Of a stretch of DNA of 64,000 nucleotides, positions 18,809-29,400 are shown piece after piece; within the stretch, counting starts at the first letter, position 1; each line of letters opens with the position of its first letter. The DNA lies in contig CALXBG010000112.1 of assembly GCA_944386485.1 (NCBI GenBank), positions 81,320 to 145,319 on the forward strand, given 5' to 3'. This stretch comes from an uncultured Pygmaiobacter sp. GTDB taxonomy: Bacteria; Bacillota; Clostridia; Oscillospirales; Ruminococcaceae. The notes beneath the pieces were generated by a model. The model was not told where the DNA came from. It made no database searches and saw only the letters and a list, made by a program, of their open reading frames with translations. The position numbers and the translations under genes are program-made.

Positions 18809-21658
18809 TTAATCCGCCTTTTTTCCTTTTCCCTTTTTTGCAAGCAGCGGACGAAGATACTGCCCGGTATAGCTGCGCGGATTCTCGGCAACCTGCTCGG
18901 GCGTGCCGGTGGCAATGATCTCACCGCCGGCCGAGCCCCCCTCGGGGCCAAGGTCGATAATATGGTCGCTGACTTTAATGATGTCAAGATTGTGCTCGAT
19001 GACGATGACGGTATTGCCGGCGTCTACCAGCTTCTGCAACACCTTGATCAGCTTGTGCACATCGGCGGTGTGCAGGCCAGTGGTCGGCTCGTCGAGGATA
19101 TAGACCGTTCTGCCGGTGCTCACCTTGGCCAGCTCGAGCGCCAGTTTGACCCGCTGCGCCTCGCCGCCCGACAGGGTGGTCGCACTCTGTCCCAGCTTGA
19201 TATAACCCAGACCCACATCGACAAGGGTCTGGATCTTGCGCCGGATCCGCGGGATATTCTCGAAGAAGGCAACCGCCTCCTCCGCTGTCATATCCAGCAC
19301 ATCGTAGATATTCTTGTCCTTGTAGCGGACTTCCAACGTCTCTCTGTTATACCGCTTTCCCTTACAGACCTCACAGGGCACATAGATATCGGGCAAGAAG
19401 TGCATCTCAATCTTGATGATACCGTCGCCCTCACAGGCCTCACACCGGCCGCCCTTGACATTAAAGGAGAACCTTCCCGCATTATAACCCCGCATCTTGG
19501 CGTCGGTGGTCTGGGCAAAGAGGTTGCGGATGTCGGTGAATACACCGGTGTAGGTTGCGGGGTTGGAACGCGGCGTGCGCCCGATCGGCGACTGGTCGAT
19601 GCCGATCACCTTGTCGACCAGTTCGAGTCCCTCGATCGCCTCGAAGCGGCCGGGGCGCAGCTTTGCCCCGTTGAGGTCGGCCGCCAACTTTTTATAAAGA
19701 ATGTCGTTGATCAGGCTGGACTTGCCGCTGCCCGAAACACCGGTGACACAGGTCATCACCCCGAGCGGGAACTCAACCGTGACATTTTTCAGGTTGTTCT
19801 GGGTCGCGTTCAGGATTTTCAGCGCTCCGCCATTTCCGGTCCGCCGTTTTTCGGGGACCTTGATCTTCTTTTTACCCGACAGGTACTGTCCGGTAATCGA
19901 TCGCGGCTCGGCCATAATCTCTTCAACGCTGCCGCAGGCGACCAGTTCTCCACCGTGAACCCCGGCGCCGGGACCAATGTCGACAATATAGTCCGCAGCC
20001 CGCATCGTGTCCTCGTCATGTTCGACGACGATCAGGGTATTACCCAGATCCCGCAGCCGCTTTAGAGTAGCGATCAGCTTGTCATTGTCCCGCTGATGCA
20101 GACCGATGCTCGGCTCATCGAGGATATACAGCACCCCGACCAAATAGGAACCGATCTGGGTTGCCAGGCGGATTCGCTGACTTTCACCGCCCGACAGGGT
20201 CTGCGCGTTGCGGGCAAGGGTGAGATACTCAAGTCCGACGCTCTGCAAAAATCCCAGCCGCTCGGTAATCTCCTTGAGAATCCGGTCGCCGATCATCCGC
20301 TCCCGCTCGGTGAGATCGAGCTGCGCGAGGAATTCCAGCTCCTCTTTTACCGACATCGCGGTGAACTCGCTGATGTTTTTGCCCCCCACCGTTACCGCAA
20401 GAGAGGTCTTCTTTAACCGCGCACCGTGGCAGGAGGGACAATCGATACCGGTCATAAAGCCGGCGATCTCGTCCTTCATCCACTCGCTGTTCGTCTCCCG
20501 GAACCGCCGCTCGAGGTTATTTACAATTCCCTCAAAATCGGTGGTATATTTCCCGGTGCCGTTCTCGGTCTCCCGATAGAGGGTCAGCTTCTCCCCATTC
20601 GTACCGAACAGCAGCGCGTGGATTCCCTCTTTGGAGATTTTTCCGACCGGAGTATCCAGATCAAACCCGTATCTTTTGCCAAGGCCGATATAGTACATCT
20701 CGCTGATCGAGCCGGGTGCGTAGTACCACCCGCTTGCCTTGATCGCTCCCTCGCGGATTGAAAGCTTCTTGTTGGGGAGAATGAGCTCCGGGTCGACCCG
20801 CATAAAGGTACCAAGGCCGGTACAGGTCTCACAGGCGCCGAACGGGTTGTTGAAGCTGAACATCTGGGGGGTCAGCTCCTCCACCGAGACGCCGTGCTCC
20901 GGGCAGGCATAGCTCTGGGAGAAGGTCATCTCCTCCCCGCCGATCACGTCGATGGTGACGATGCTGCCGGTCAGCCCCAGCGCGGTTTCAAGCGAATCGG
21001 CCAGACGGCTGCGGACATCCTCGTTAATCACCAAGCGGTCGACCACAATCTCGATGGTGTGCTTGAGGTTTTTCTCCAGTTTAATCTCTTCGTCCAGCTC
21101 ATACAGGTTGCCGTCAACCCGTACCCGGGCAAAGCCGCTGCGGGCCGCCGCATCAAACTCCTTGGCATGGGTACCCTTGCGGCCCCGGACCACCGGAGCC
21201 AGCACCTGAAATCGGGTTCCCTCGGGCAGTTTTAGAATCGCATCCACCATCTGATCCACGGTCTGCTGGTGAATCTCCCGTCCGCAGACCGGGCAATGCG
21301 GTACCCCGATCCGTGCGTAGAGCAAACGCAGATAGTCATAGATCTCGGTGACGGTGCCCACCGTTGACCGCGGGTTGCGGGAGGTGGTTTTCTGGTCGAT
21401 CGCAATCGCGGGAGAAAGCCCCTCGATCGAATCGACGTCCGGCTTGTCCATCTGGCCAAGAAACTGTCGTGCGTAGCTGGACAGGCTCTCGACATACCGC
21501 CGCTGCCCATCTGCATAGATGGTATCGAATGCGAGACTGGACTTGCCGCTGCCCGACAGGCCGGTCATGACAATCAGCTTGTCCCGCGGCAGCTCCAGAT
21601 CAATATTTTTTAGGTTGTGCTCTCTGGCACCCTTGATGATGATTTTATCCTTGCTCAA
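18809..21658 (-). CDS. uvrA: Excinuclease ABC subunit A
   Basis: Damage-recognition ATPase of nucleotide excision repair. The 949-residue protein has two ABC modules: first Walker [14 protein letters not shown] (about 33), second [13 protein letters not shown], two signatures of the LSGGE type ([13 protein letters not shown] and [13 protein letters not shown]), and zinc modules CPVCGRE, CETC and CEAC...CEVC. It starts with a TTG at 21658, three bases after the uvrB stop, with AAAGGG about 10 bases upstream. It is translated from the same unit as uvrB, as is common. Confidence 0.97.
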   Translation of the reverse strand: MSKDKIIIKGAREHNLKNIDLELPRDKLIVMTGLSGSGKSSLAFDTIYADGQRRYVESLSSYARQFLGQMDKPDVDSIEGLSPAIAIDQKTTSRNPRSTVGTVTEIYDYLRLLYARIGVPHCPVCGREIHQQTVDQMVDAILKLPEGTRFQVLAPVVRGRKGTHAKEFDAAARSGFARVRVDGNLYELDEEIKLEKNLKHTIEIVVDRLVINEDVRSRLADSLETALGLTGSIVTIDVIGGEEMTFSQSYACPEHGVSVEELTPQMFSFNNPFGACETCTGLGTFMRVDPELILPNKKLSIREGAIKASGWYYAPGSISEMYYIGLGKRYGFDLDTPVGKISKEGIHALLFGTNGEKLTLYRETENGTGKYTTDFEGIVNNLERRFRETNSEWMKDEIAGFMTGIDCPSCHGARLKKTSLAVTVGGKNISEFTAMSVKEELEFLAQLDLTERERMIGDRILKEITERLGFLQSVGLEYLTLARNAQTLSGGESQRIRLATQIGSYLVGVLYILDEPSIGLHQRDNDKLIATLKRLRDLGNTLIVVEHDEDTMRAADYIVDIGPGAGVHGGELVACGSVEEIMAEPRSITGQYLSGKKKIKVPEKRRTGNGGALKILNATQNNLKNVTVEFPLGVMTCVTGVSGSGKSSLINDILYKKLAADLNGAKLRPGRFEAIEGLELVDKVIGIDQSPIGRTPRSNPATYTGVFTDIRNLFAQTTDAKMRGYNAGRFSFNVKGGRCEACEGDGIIKIEMHFLPDIYVPCEVCKGKRYNRETLEVRYKDKNIYDVLDMTAEEAVAFFENIPRIRRKIQTLVDVGLGYIKLGQSATTLSGGEAQRVKLALELAKVSTGRTVYILDEPTTGLHTADVHKLIKVLQKLVDAGNTVIVIEHNLDIIKVSDHIIDLGPEGGSAGGEIIATGTPEQVAENPRSYTGQYLRPLLAKKGKGKKAD

Positions 21659-21661
21659 TGC

Positions 21662-23620
21662 TTATTTGCCCTTTCTCAGTTTTTCAATCCGATCACGCAG
21701 GAATGCCGCCTGCTCGAATTCGAGGATCCTGGCGGCTTCCTTCATCTCTCGGGTCAGCCGCTCGATCAGTTTTTCCTTCTCGGCCTTGCTCATCCGCTTG
21801 CGGCCAGGTTCTTCCTCTTCATTGGAGGAGATGCCGATTCCCTCGCGGATCTCCTTTTTGATGGTGGTCGGAACAATGCCGTGTTCCTCATTGTACTTCA
21901 TCTGGATGCCGCGCCGCCGCTCGGTCTCCATAATTGCCCGTTCCATACTCGGGGTAACGGTGTCGGCATACATAATCACCATGCCCTGTGCATTGCGGGC
22001 CGCCCGGCCAATCGTCTGAATCAGGCTGGTTTCGCTGCGGAGGAAGCCCTCTTTATCCGCATCGAGGATCGCGACCAGCGTAACCTCCGGCAGGTCAAGG
22101 CCCTCCCGCAGCAGGTTGATGCCGACGATGACATCAATCGCACCGGTACGCAGGTCCTTGATCAGCTCCATCCGCTCAAAGGTATCGACCTCGTGGTGCA
22201 TATACTTGACCTTGACCCCGTGCTCCGAGAGAAAATCGGTCAAGTCCTCGGCCATCTTCTTGGTCAGGGTGGTGATCAGGGTGCGCTCGCCGCGCTCTAC
22301 CCGCTCGTTGATCTCACCGAGCAGATCTTCAATCTGTCCCTCAACCGGCTTGACAATGATCTGCGGATCCAGCAGACCGGTCGGGCGGATGATCTGCTCA
22401 GCAATCTGCACCGAGTGTTCCCGCTCATAGGGACCTGGAGTCGCGCTGACATAGATGATCTGGTTGAGTTTCTCCTGCACTTCATCAAAGGTCAGCGGCC
22501 GGTTGTCATAGGCTGACGGCAAGCGGAACCCGTAGTCCACCAGGCTCTGCTTGCGCGCCCGGTCACCGCCGTACATCGCCCGCAGCTGGGGCAGCATGAC
22601 ATGGCTCTCATCCACAAAGAGCAAAAAGTCGTCCGGGAAATAGTCCAGCAGCGTACAGGGCACGCTGCCCGGCGCCCGGCGGGAAAGCACCCGGGAATAG
22701 TTCTCGATTCCCTTACAGGTACCAACCTCCTGCAACATCTCAATATCGTACATCGTGCGCTGGGCGATGCGCTGCGCCTCGATTAGTTTACCCTGTTCGG
22801 TGAAAAATTTCACCTGTTCCGACATCTCACTTTGGATGTCCCGGATCGCCTCCTCCATCTTCTCCTTGGGCACGATATAGTGGCTGGCGGGAAAGATTGC
22901 GACATGTTTGACAACCGCACGCCGCTCGCCGGTGAGAGCGGTAACCTCGCTGATCCGGTCGATCTCGTCCCCAAAGAACTCGACCCGGATAGCGACGTCG
23001 TCCGCATAGGCAAGATTGATCTCAACAATGTCCCCACGTACCCGGAACTTGTTGCGGGTAAAATTGATATCGTTGCGCTCATATTGCAGGTCAACCAGCC
23101 GGCTGAGCAGCTCATCCCGCTTCATCTGCATGCCCGGGCGCAGCGAGATCACCATGTTCCGGTAGTCAATCGGGTCGCCCAGCGAGTAGATGCAGGAGAC
23201 GCTGGCCACGATGATGACGTCCCGCCGCTCCGAGAGCGCGGCGGTCGCCGAATGGCGCAGACGATCGATCTCCTCATTGATTGCGCTGTCCTTCTCGATA
23301 TAGGTGTCGGTGGAAGGGATATACGCCTCAGGCTGATAATAGTCGTAATAGGAGACAAAATATTCCACCGCATTTTCCGGGAAAAACTCCCGAAACTCGG
23401 TGCACAGCTGGGCCGCCAGAGTTTTGTTGTGCGCCAGCACCAGCGTGGGGCGGTTCAGGTTCTGAATGATGTTTGCCATCGTAAAGGTCTTACCGCTGCC
23501 GGTAACCCCCAGCATCGTCTGTTCACGGTATCCCTTCAGCACCCCATCGGTCAGCTTTGCGATTGCCTCGGGCTGATCTCCGGTCGGCTGATAGGGCGCT
23601 ACCAGTTTGAACTTATCCAT
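21662..23620 (-). CDS. uvrB: Excinuclease ABC subunit B
   Basis: DNA-loading helicase-like subunit of nucleotide excision repair. The 652-residue protein has Walker [13 protein letters not shown] (about 38), the beta-hairpin that inserts between strands ([20 protein letters not shown]), a DEAH-like box FVDESHV, helicase motif [14 protein letters not shown], and the C-terminal UVR motif that binds UvrC ([19 protein letters not shown]). AGGAGG precedes the ATG at 23620. It starts 16 bases after radC ends. UvrC is not in the window. Confidence 0.97.
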   Translation of the reverse strand: MDKFKLVAPYQPTGDQPEAIAKLTDGVLKGYREQTMLGVTGSGKTFTMANIIQNLNRPTLVLAHNKTLAAQLCTEFREFFPENAVEYFVSYYDYYQPEAYIPSTDTYIEKDSAINEEIDRLRHSATAALSERRDVIIVASVSCIYSLGDPIDYRNMVISLRPGMQMKRDELLSRLVDLQYERNDINFTRNKFRVRGDIVEINLAYADDVAIRVEFFGDEIDRISEVTALTGERRAVVKHVAIFPASHYIVPKEKMEEAIRDIQSEMSEQVKFFTEQGKLIEAQRIAQRTMYDIEMLQEVGTCKGIENYSRVLSRRAPGSVPCTLLDYFPDDFLLFVDESHVMLPQLRAMYGGDRARKQSLVDYGFRLPSAYDNRPLTFDEVQEKLNQIIYVSATPGPYEREHSVQIAEQIIRPTGLLDPQIIVKPVEGQIEDLLGEINERVERGERTLITTLTKKMAEDLTDFLSEHGVKVKYMHHEVDTFERMELIKDLRTGAIDVIVGINLLREGLDLPEVTLVAILDADKEGFLRSETSLIQTIGRAARNAQGMVIMYADTVTPSMERAIMETERRRGIQMKYNEEHGIVPTTIKKEIREGIGISSNEEEEPGRKRMSKAEKEKLIERLTREMKEAARILEFEQAAFLRDRIEKLRKGK

Positions 23621-23636
23621 TCTACAATCCTCCTGA

Positions 23637-24320
23637 TCAATTGACGCCCTCCAGCATCCCGCTGTCCCGCATCGAAACATAATCGCCGTCCGCGACGACG
23701 ATGTGGTCTATCAGTCTCACATTCAGGTCATTCAGGGTCGCCGCAAGTTTCCGGGTTGCCATCTTATCTTCATAAGATGGAATTGCAAGCCCGCCCGGAT
23801 GATTGTGTGCCAGAATTACGGCAGTCGCATTCACCGCGACCACCTCACCAACAACCTTCCGCACCAGAATTGGGACCATGTTGACCGTTCCCTCAAACAA
23901 TTTGGTGCAGCGCAGCACCTTGTGTTTGTCGTCCAGCAAAAGCAGGTATACCTCTTCGTTGCGGCTGCCGATAAATCTCGGCACAAGATACTTTCCTGCA
24001 AGTCCGGTCGAGTTGATCGACTCGTCAATCTTCACCTTGTCGTTTGCATAATAGTTTGCACAGCCGGCCACCAACTTGATCAGACAGGCGGAAATCGGTC
24101 CGACGCCTTCCACCTGACAGAGCATTTCATATGGTGCGTCCAGCACACCCGAAAAACTGCCGAAGCGATCGAGCAACCGGTGGGCAATCTCGTTGGTGTC
24201 GCATCTTTTATGGGAGAAGAAAAGCAGCAATTCCAGCACATTAACCGGTTCAAAGCCGGAAAGCCCCTGTGTGAGAAACCGCTTTCTCAGTCTTTCCCTA
24301 TGTCCGTCGTGTATTCCCAA
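23637..24320 (-). CDS. radC: RadC-family JAB/MPN-domain protein
   Basis: A 227-residue RadC-family protein. It has an N-terminal UPF0758 helical part with a helix-hairpin-helix segment ([13 protein letters not shown]) and a C-terminal JAMM metalloprotease-like domain with HNHPGG...S...D ([16 protein letters not shown]). The family's biochemical function is unsettled despite its historical link to DNA repair. The frame extends upstream to an ATG at 24386, but that ATG lies next to the promoter; the TTG at 24320 has GGGGGTG about 6 bases upstream and gives [15 protein letters not shown], the usual N-terminus. It leads the radC-uvrB-uvrA run. Confidence 0.88.
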   Translation of the reverse strand: MGIHDGHRERLRKRFLTQGLSGFEPVNVLELLLFFSHKRCDTNEIAHRLLDRFGSFSGVLDAPYEMLCQVEGVGPISACLIKLVAGCANYYANDKVKIDESINSTGLAGKYLVPRFIGSRNEEVYLLLLDDKHKVLRCTKLFEGTVNMVPILVRKVVGEVVAVNATAVILAHNHPGGLAIPSYEDKMATRKLAATLNDLNVRLIDHIVVADGDYVSMRDSGMLEGVN

Positions 24321-24371
24321 ATTGACACCCCCAGAAAACTGCCTTATACTGTCTTTTGTCCGGTTTTGTTT

Positions 24372-24399
24372 TTGACGAAAACACACGCGCCTATATTAT
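24372..24399 (+). promoter_or_regulatory. Promoter for plus-strand RluA-family gene
   Basis: TTGACG, 16-base spacer, TATTAT, each box matching five of six, about 80 bases upstream of the TTG start at 24480. The -10 box overlaps that of the divergent radC promoter, so the two may compete for polymerase. Confidence 0.55.
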
Positions 24400-24423
24400 A
24401 CACGAAAAAAAGACTACATAAAA
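24395..24423 (-). promoter_or_regulatory. Candidate promoter for radC-uvrB-uvrA
   Basis: Perfect TATAAT on the minus strand (24400 to 24395), 75 bases before the radC TTG start. The -35 region (TTTTAT, 17-base spacer) is a poor match. It overlaps the -10 box of the divergent plus-strand promoter. No SOS box was recognised beside it. Confidence 0.45.
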
Positions 24424-24479
24424 GGGGCGCAGCCGGTTGGTTCTCAAAAGATTTTTCACCCCCAAAAGGAGGTTTTATC

Positions 24480-25448
24480 TTGAAACAATTTACCGCCGGG
24501 CCAAACGAGGCCGGTGTTCGGCTCTCCCGTTTCGTTGAAAAGGTCACTCATAATCTCCCCGCCTCTTTGATGCACAAGGGATTCCGCAATCGCCGAATCA
24601 AGGTTAACGGCAAGCGGGCCGCAGAGGATTATCGGCTGTGCGAAGGCGATCTTGTCGAGCTATATCTCAATGATGAGTTTTTCCCCGCTGCACCCGCCCC
24701 TAAAAAGCCGGTCTCCATCCCGCGCCGTCTGCAAATCGTATATGAAGATGAGCAGATTGCGCTGCTCTACAAGCCGGTACACATTCTCTGCCACTCCGAC
24801 CGTACCCAGGATGCCAATCTTGTGGATTGGTTTGTAGACTATCTCATTGCAAAGGGAGAATATCAGCCTGCCGGCGGCAGCCCGTTTCGCCCTGCGCTCT
24901 GTAACCGGCTCGATCGGGGCACCGAGGGGATCGTGCTCGCTGCGAAAACCTACACCGCACTACGGGATGCCACCGCGCTGGTGCGGGAGGATCTGCTCAC
25001 TAAAAAATACCTCTGCGTCGTAAAGGGACGCCCACCGGAAGGAGTTCACACCGCCTATCTGCTGAAGGATGAGGCCAAAAACCGGGTGAAAATTTTTCGC
25101 CGTCCGGCGCAGGGGCGCAAGGAGATCATCACCGGAATCCGGGTACTGGGCAGCAAAGCAGCGCTCTCGCTGTGTGAAATCACGCTTTTCACCGGGCGTA
25201 CCCATCAAATTCGGGCTCATCTTGCCTTTCTCGGCTCCCCTCTGCTAGGAGACCGCAAATACGGTGACACCGAACTCAACGCAGCTTATCCCCGTCAGCG
25301 GGATCAGCTGCTGTGCGCGTTTCAGCTAGGCTTTTCAGATGCGATCCCGGCGGAAAGCAGTCTGGCCTATCTGTGCGGCCAAACCTTCTCCCTTGACCGC
25401 TGCGAGGTGCTGCGGTTCTGGGAAGCGTTTGACGCGGCCGACTGCTGA
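24480..25448 (+). CDS. RluA-family pseudouridine synthase
   Basis: A 322-residue RNA pseudouridine synthase with an N-terminal S4-like domain (about 10-65) and a catalytic domain. The RluA motif reads CNRLDRGTEGIVLAAK; catalytic Asp145 and the preceding Arg are kept, while the usual His is Asn. The later motif GRTHQIRAHLAFLGSPLLGD is intact. AAAGGAGG is 8 bases before the TTG at 24480; the same frame is open far upstream but crosses the promoter. It is the only plus-strand gene in the first 46 kb and is monocistronic, ending at a strong terminator. The RNA target is unknown. Confidence 0.9.
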   Translation: MKQFTAGPNEAGVRLSRFVEKVTHNLPASLMHKGFRNRRIKVNGKRAAEDYRLCEGDLVELYLNDEFFPAAPAPKKPVSIPRRLQIVYEDEQIALLYKPVHILCHSDRTQDANLVDWFVDYLIAKGEYQPAGGSPFRPALCNRLDRGTEGIVLAAKTYTALRDATALVREDLLTKKYLCVVKGRPPEGVHTAYLLKDEAKNRVKIFRRPAQGRKEIITGIRVLGSKAALSLCEITLFTGRTHQIRAHLAFLGSPLLGDRKYGDTELNAAYPRQRDQLLCAFQLGFSDAIPAESSLAYLCGQTFSLDRCEVLRFWEAFDAADC

Positions 25449-25463
25449 ACTTCCATGACAAAA

Positions 25464-25498
25464 AGACCCCGACACCAATGGTGTCGGGATCTTTTTTA
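25464..25498. terminator. Bidirectional intrinsic terminator
   Basis: Nine-bp GC-rich stem CCCGACACC-AAT-GGTGTCGGG flanked by AAAAAGA and TCTTTTTT tracts. It ends the plus-strand RluA-family gene and the minus-strand uridine phosphorylase gene, which converge here. Confidence 0.92.
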
Positions 25499-25512
25499 TC
25501 TCTTTTAGAAAA

Positions 25513-26313
25513 TCAGCCGTTCTTCGCCTGATCCAGCTCGTACAGCCGCTTTACCGCCTCGCAACCGAGCAGCGAGAGGGTTTTAATATTCTCCTCGCTG
25601 TGGTCGAGCGCCTTCTCGGGCTCGTAATTGCCCTCGTCCTCCTGCGAGTCGATGATGTTGTCCAGCGTGACCGCCATCGCGCCGCCGCGCAGGCCCCAGA
25701 TCCGGGTGAGCACCAGCACGATACTGGTCTCCATCTCGCCGCCCATAACATTCAAACGCTTGAGGTCCTTGTAGAACTCCTTCCAGCGGGACTGCCAGAA
25801 GCCGTTAAAGGAACTGCCCGGTTCGGGATAGTTCGCGTAGAAAGTATCCTGGGTTCGGGTGGTACCGACGTGATAGGTCTTGTTCATCCCCTTGGCCGCG
25901 TCGATGCAGGCCTGCACCACTTCGTGGTCGGCCACCGCCGGGAACGGACCGGGTGCGTAATGGTAGGATGTACCGTCATACCGGCAAGCCGAGTCAAAAA
26001 TCTGGATGTCGCCGGGATGCACATAATCCTGGAAGGTGCCGCAGGTGCCGATCCGGATAAAGTTCTTTACACCACAGCGGGCAAGTTCCTCCATCGCGAT
26101 CGCGGTGGACGGGCAGCCCATGCCGGTGCTGGTGCAGGAGATGGGGACTCCCTTGTAAACGCCGGTATAGGTGACATGCTCGCGGCTGTCCGCGACAAAA
26201 TGCGCCTCATCCCAAAAGCTCGCCACAATAGGAACCCGCTTGGGATCCCCCGGAAGGAGTACATAAGGTGCTACGTCTCCTTCTTTGATCTTCAGATGGT
26301 ATTGCAACGACAT
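25513..26313 (-). CDS. udp: Uridine/nucleoside phosphorylase
   Basis: Splits uridine (or a related nucleoside) with phosphate to base and ribose-1-phosphate. The 266-residue protein is of the NP-I/PNP_UDP family: phosphate-binding N-terminus (YVLLPGDPKRVPIVASFW), the RIGTCGTFQ loop, and NVMGGEMETSIVLVL, which contacts ribose. Within NP-I the MEMETS-type segment favours a uridine phosphorylase, but substrate choice is not certain. AAAGGAGG is 8 bases before the ATG at 26313. It has its own promoter and terminator, so it is probably monocistronic. Confidence 0.88.
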   Translation of the reverse strand: MSLQYHLKIKEGDVAPYVLLPGDPKRVPIVASFWDEAHFVADSREHVTYTGVYKGVPISCTSTGMGCPSTAIAMEELARCGVKNFIRIGTCGTFQDYVHPGDIQIFDSACRYDGTSYHYAPGPFPAVADHEVVQACIDAAKGMNKTYHVGTTRTQDTFYANYPEPGSSFNGFWQSRWKEFYKDLKRLNVMGGEMETSIVLVLTRIWGLRGGAMAVTLDNIIDSQEDEGNYEPEKALDHSEENIKTLSLLGCEAVKRLYELDQAKNG

Positions 26314-26339
26314 TGGATTTCCTCCTTTAGACTTAGAAA

Positions 26340-26360
26340 GGCGGACTATAAAAGTCCGCC
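26340..26360 (-). promoter_or_regulatory. Hairpin in udp 5' leader
   Basis: Perfect 8-bp inverted repeat GGCGGACT/AGTCCGCC with a 5-base loop, downstream of the udp promoter and about 14 bases before its Shine-Dalgarno. There is no proper T run on the minus strand. It could be a weak terminator for readthrough from polC or a leader element. Confidence 0.45.
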
Positions 26361-26402
26361 GTTTTTGTTGAGAGCCATACACATTCAGCCCTCTGTACCC
26401 CT

Positions 26403-26431
26403 ATCATATCCGCTGAAACCGGATTTGTAAA
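26403..26431 (-). promoter_or_regulatory. Promoter for udp
   Basis: TTTACA, 17-base spacer, TATGAT on the minus strand, each box five of six, in the 146-base gap between the polC stop and udp. Expected leader about 83 bases. Confidence 0.65.
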
Positions 26432-26459
26432 GGGCTTTTTTCATTTTTACGAAGACTTG

Positions 26460-29400
26460 TCATCCGAATAGGCTGATCTGGCTGCTCTTTGGCAGATCGC
26501 GGAACACGCCGGCCGCATCCAACGAATCAATAACTGCCGAGGAAACGCCCGCCATCGACTGAAATTCATCGATTGACAAAAAGCTGTCGTTCTCCTTGCA
26601 GGCCGCCTCCATCGCGACGGCGGCCGCCTCGCCGATGCCCTTCATCGACAGATAGGGCAACCGGATTTTTCCATCCTCAACCAGATATCGTTTGGCCTCC
26701 GATTTTCCCAGCTCGATGGGCAGGAACTCGTATCCCCGTGCCAGCATCTCGCTCACCATCTGAAGGCTGGTCAGCAGGTCCTCATCCTTGGCGTTCTTAT
26801 TCTCCTTGAGCCGGGCGGTGACCTCCTTGAGATGCGCGGCCGCCACCCGCTTGCCGCCCACCGCAGCCTCATAGTCGATGTCCTCGCCGCGCACGGTGAA
26901 ATAGGTCGCGTAGAATTCCAGCGGGTGATACACCTTAAACCACATCAGCCGGATGGCCGCGATCAGGTAGGCCACCGCATGCGCCTTGGGGAACATATAT
27001 TTGATCTTTTTACAGCTGTCCAGATACCACTCCGGCACATCGTGTGCCCGCAGCATCTCCTCTGCGCCCTCCGGGAAACCGGCTTTTGCCACCTTGCCCT
27101 TTCGGGTCAGCTCCATGATGTTGAACGCCTGCTTGGGTTCGACCCCTTTGTGCAGCAGATAGGTCATGATGCTGTCACGGGTACCAATAACCTCCGAAAT
27201 CGTACAAGTCCCGTTTTTAATCAGATCCTGTGCATTGCCGTTCCAGACATCGGTACCATGGGAGAGGCCCGAAATCTGGATCAGGTCGGAAAAGCTTTTG
27301 GGCTGCGCCTCGATGAGCATCTGACGCACAAAGTTGGTGCCCAGTTCCGGGATACCGAAGGTTCCGGTCTCGCTGCCGATGTCTTCCGGCTTGATCCCCA
27401 GCGCCTCGGTCGAGGTCAAAAGCGAGATTACGCGCGGGTCGTTCATCGGCACACTATCCATCGAGATGCCGGTCATGTCCTCCAGATGCTTATACAGCGT
27501 CGGAACATCATGTCCCAGTTCGTCCAGCTTGAGCAGGGTATCATGCAGATATTTGAACTCGAAATGGGTGGTATAAACGCCCTTGTCCTTATCATCCGCC
27601 GGATGCTGAATCGGGCAGAAATCATAGATCTCGTGGTGGCTGGGCACCACAACCATGCCGCCCGGGTGCTGGCCGGTAGTCTTTTTGACCCCGGTACAGC
27701 CGATGGTCAATCGGTTTTCCTCTGCCCGGTTGACCACCTTGCCCCGCTCGCCAAGATACTTTTTTACATAACCGTAGGCGGTCTTGTCCTTGAGTGCCGA
27801 GACGGTACCCGCCTTGAAAACAAACTCCTTGCCGAAAAGTTCCTCGGTGTATCGATGCACCTGCGACTGGTACTCGCCCGAGAAATTCAGGTCGATATCC
27901 GGTTCCTTGTCCCCATCGAAGCCGAGGAAGGTCTCAAACGGAATATCGTGCCCGTCCATCATCAGTTTGGAGCCGCAGACTGGACAGTTCTTATCCGGCA
28001 GATCAAACCCGTCGGCAACCGAACCATCGGTAAAAAACTCGCTGTACTTGCAGTTTGGGCACAGATAATGCGGCGGCAGCGGGTTGACCTCCGAAATTCC
28101 CGAAAAGTTCGCCACAGCCGAGGAGCCGACGCTGCCCCGGCTGCCGACCTGATAGCCATGTTCGTTTGAATAGGCAACCAGCTTTACAGCAATGACATAG
28201 AGCACCGCAAAGCCGTGCTTGATAATGCTGTCCAGTTCCCGGGTCAGCCGCTTTTCCAGAATCTCCGGCAGCGGGTCGCCATACCGCCGTTTTGCATTCT
28301 CCATGGTGGCAGTACGCAGCATCTCATCCGCCCCCTCAATCGTGGGGGTGTAAGTGCCTCGCGGAATCGCCCGCAGATCACCATCAATCATGTCTGCAAT
28401 CTTCGCCGGGTTCTCCACCACCAGCTCAATTGCCTTTTGCGGGTCGAAATAGGCAAACTCATTCAACATTTCCTCGGTCGTGCGGAAATAGAGCGGGGCT
28501 TGCTGGTCGGCGTCCTTAAAGCCGTTTCCCGCCTGGAGTACCGCGCGGTAGGCGGCGTCCTCCGGCTCAAGGAAATGCACGTCGCCGGTCGCCACGCAGG
28601 GCTTTTGCAGCTCGTCGGCCAGCCGCACCACCGTTCGGTTAAAGTTTTGGATCTCCTCTTCGCTTGAGACGATTCCCTCCCGAATCATATAGGCGTTATT
28701 GCCGATCGGCTGCACCTCGAGAAAGTCGTAGAACTTTGCAATCTTTTTCAGTTCTGCATCGCTGCGGCCCTCTACAATCGCTCTGTAAAGTTCTCCTGCT
28801 TCACATGCGCTTCCAACCAAAAGTCCCTCTCGATTCTCAATCAGCAAGCTGCGCGGAATCCGCGGCACCTTGAAAAAGTGATCGATGTGGGCACGGGAAA
28901 CCAGTTTATAGAGGTTCTTAAGTCCAATGCTGTTTCTCACCAGCAGAATCATATGGAAATTCTTTTTGGACAGTGCCCGCGTGCTGCCAAGTCCAGTATT
29001 GATCTGCTCGATGTTGTGAATCCCCTTAAACTCGAGATCGTCGATCATCCTAATAAAAATCTCGGCGAGAATTCGGGCATCATCGCTGGCACGGTGATGA
29101 TTAAAGGGGGGCAGTTCAAGATGGTTTGCAATCACGTCGAGCTTGTACTTTTTCAGCCGATAAAGCGCCTGTGCAAGCGGCAGGGTATCAATATAGGCAT
29201 TTTCAAACGGCAGTCCGCCATTTTTTGCAGCAATCCGGATGAACCGAATATCGAACCCGTGCGCGTTATGCGCGATCAGCGGCAAATCTCCTGCAAATTC
29301 CAGAAAGGCCCGCACCGCCTCGGTCTGCGAAGGTGCGCCTCGCACCATCTCATCGGTGATTCCGATCAGCTGAACAATCTTGGGCGGAATCGGCATTTCG

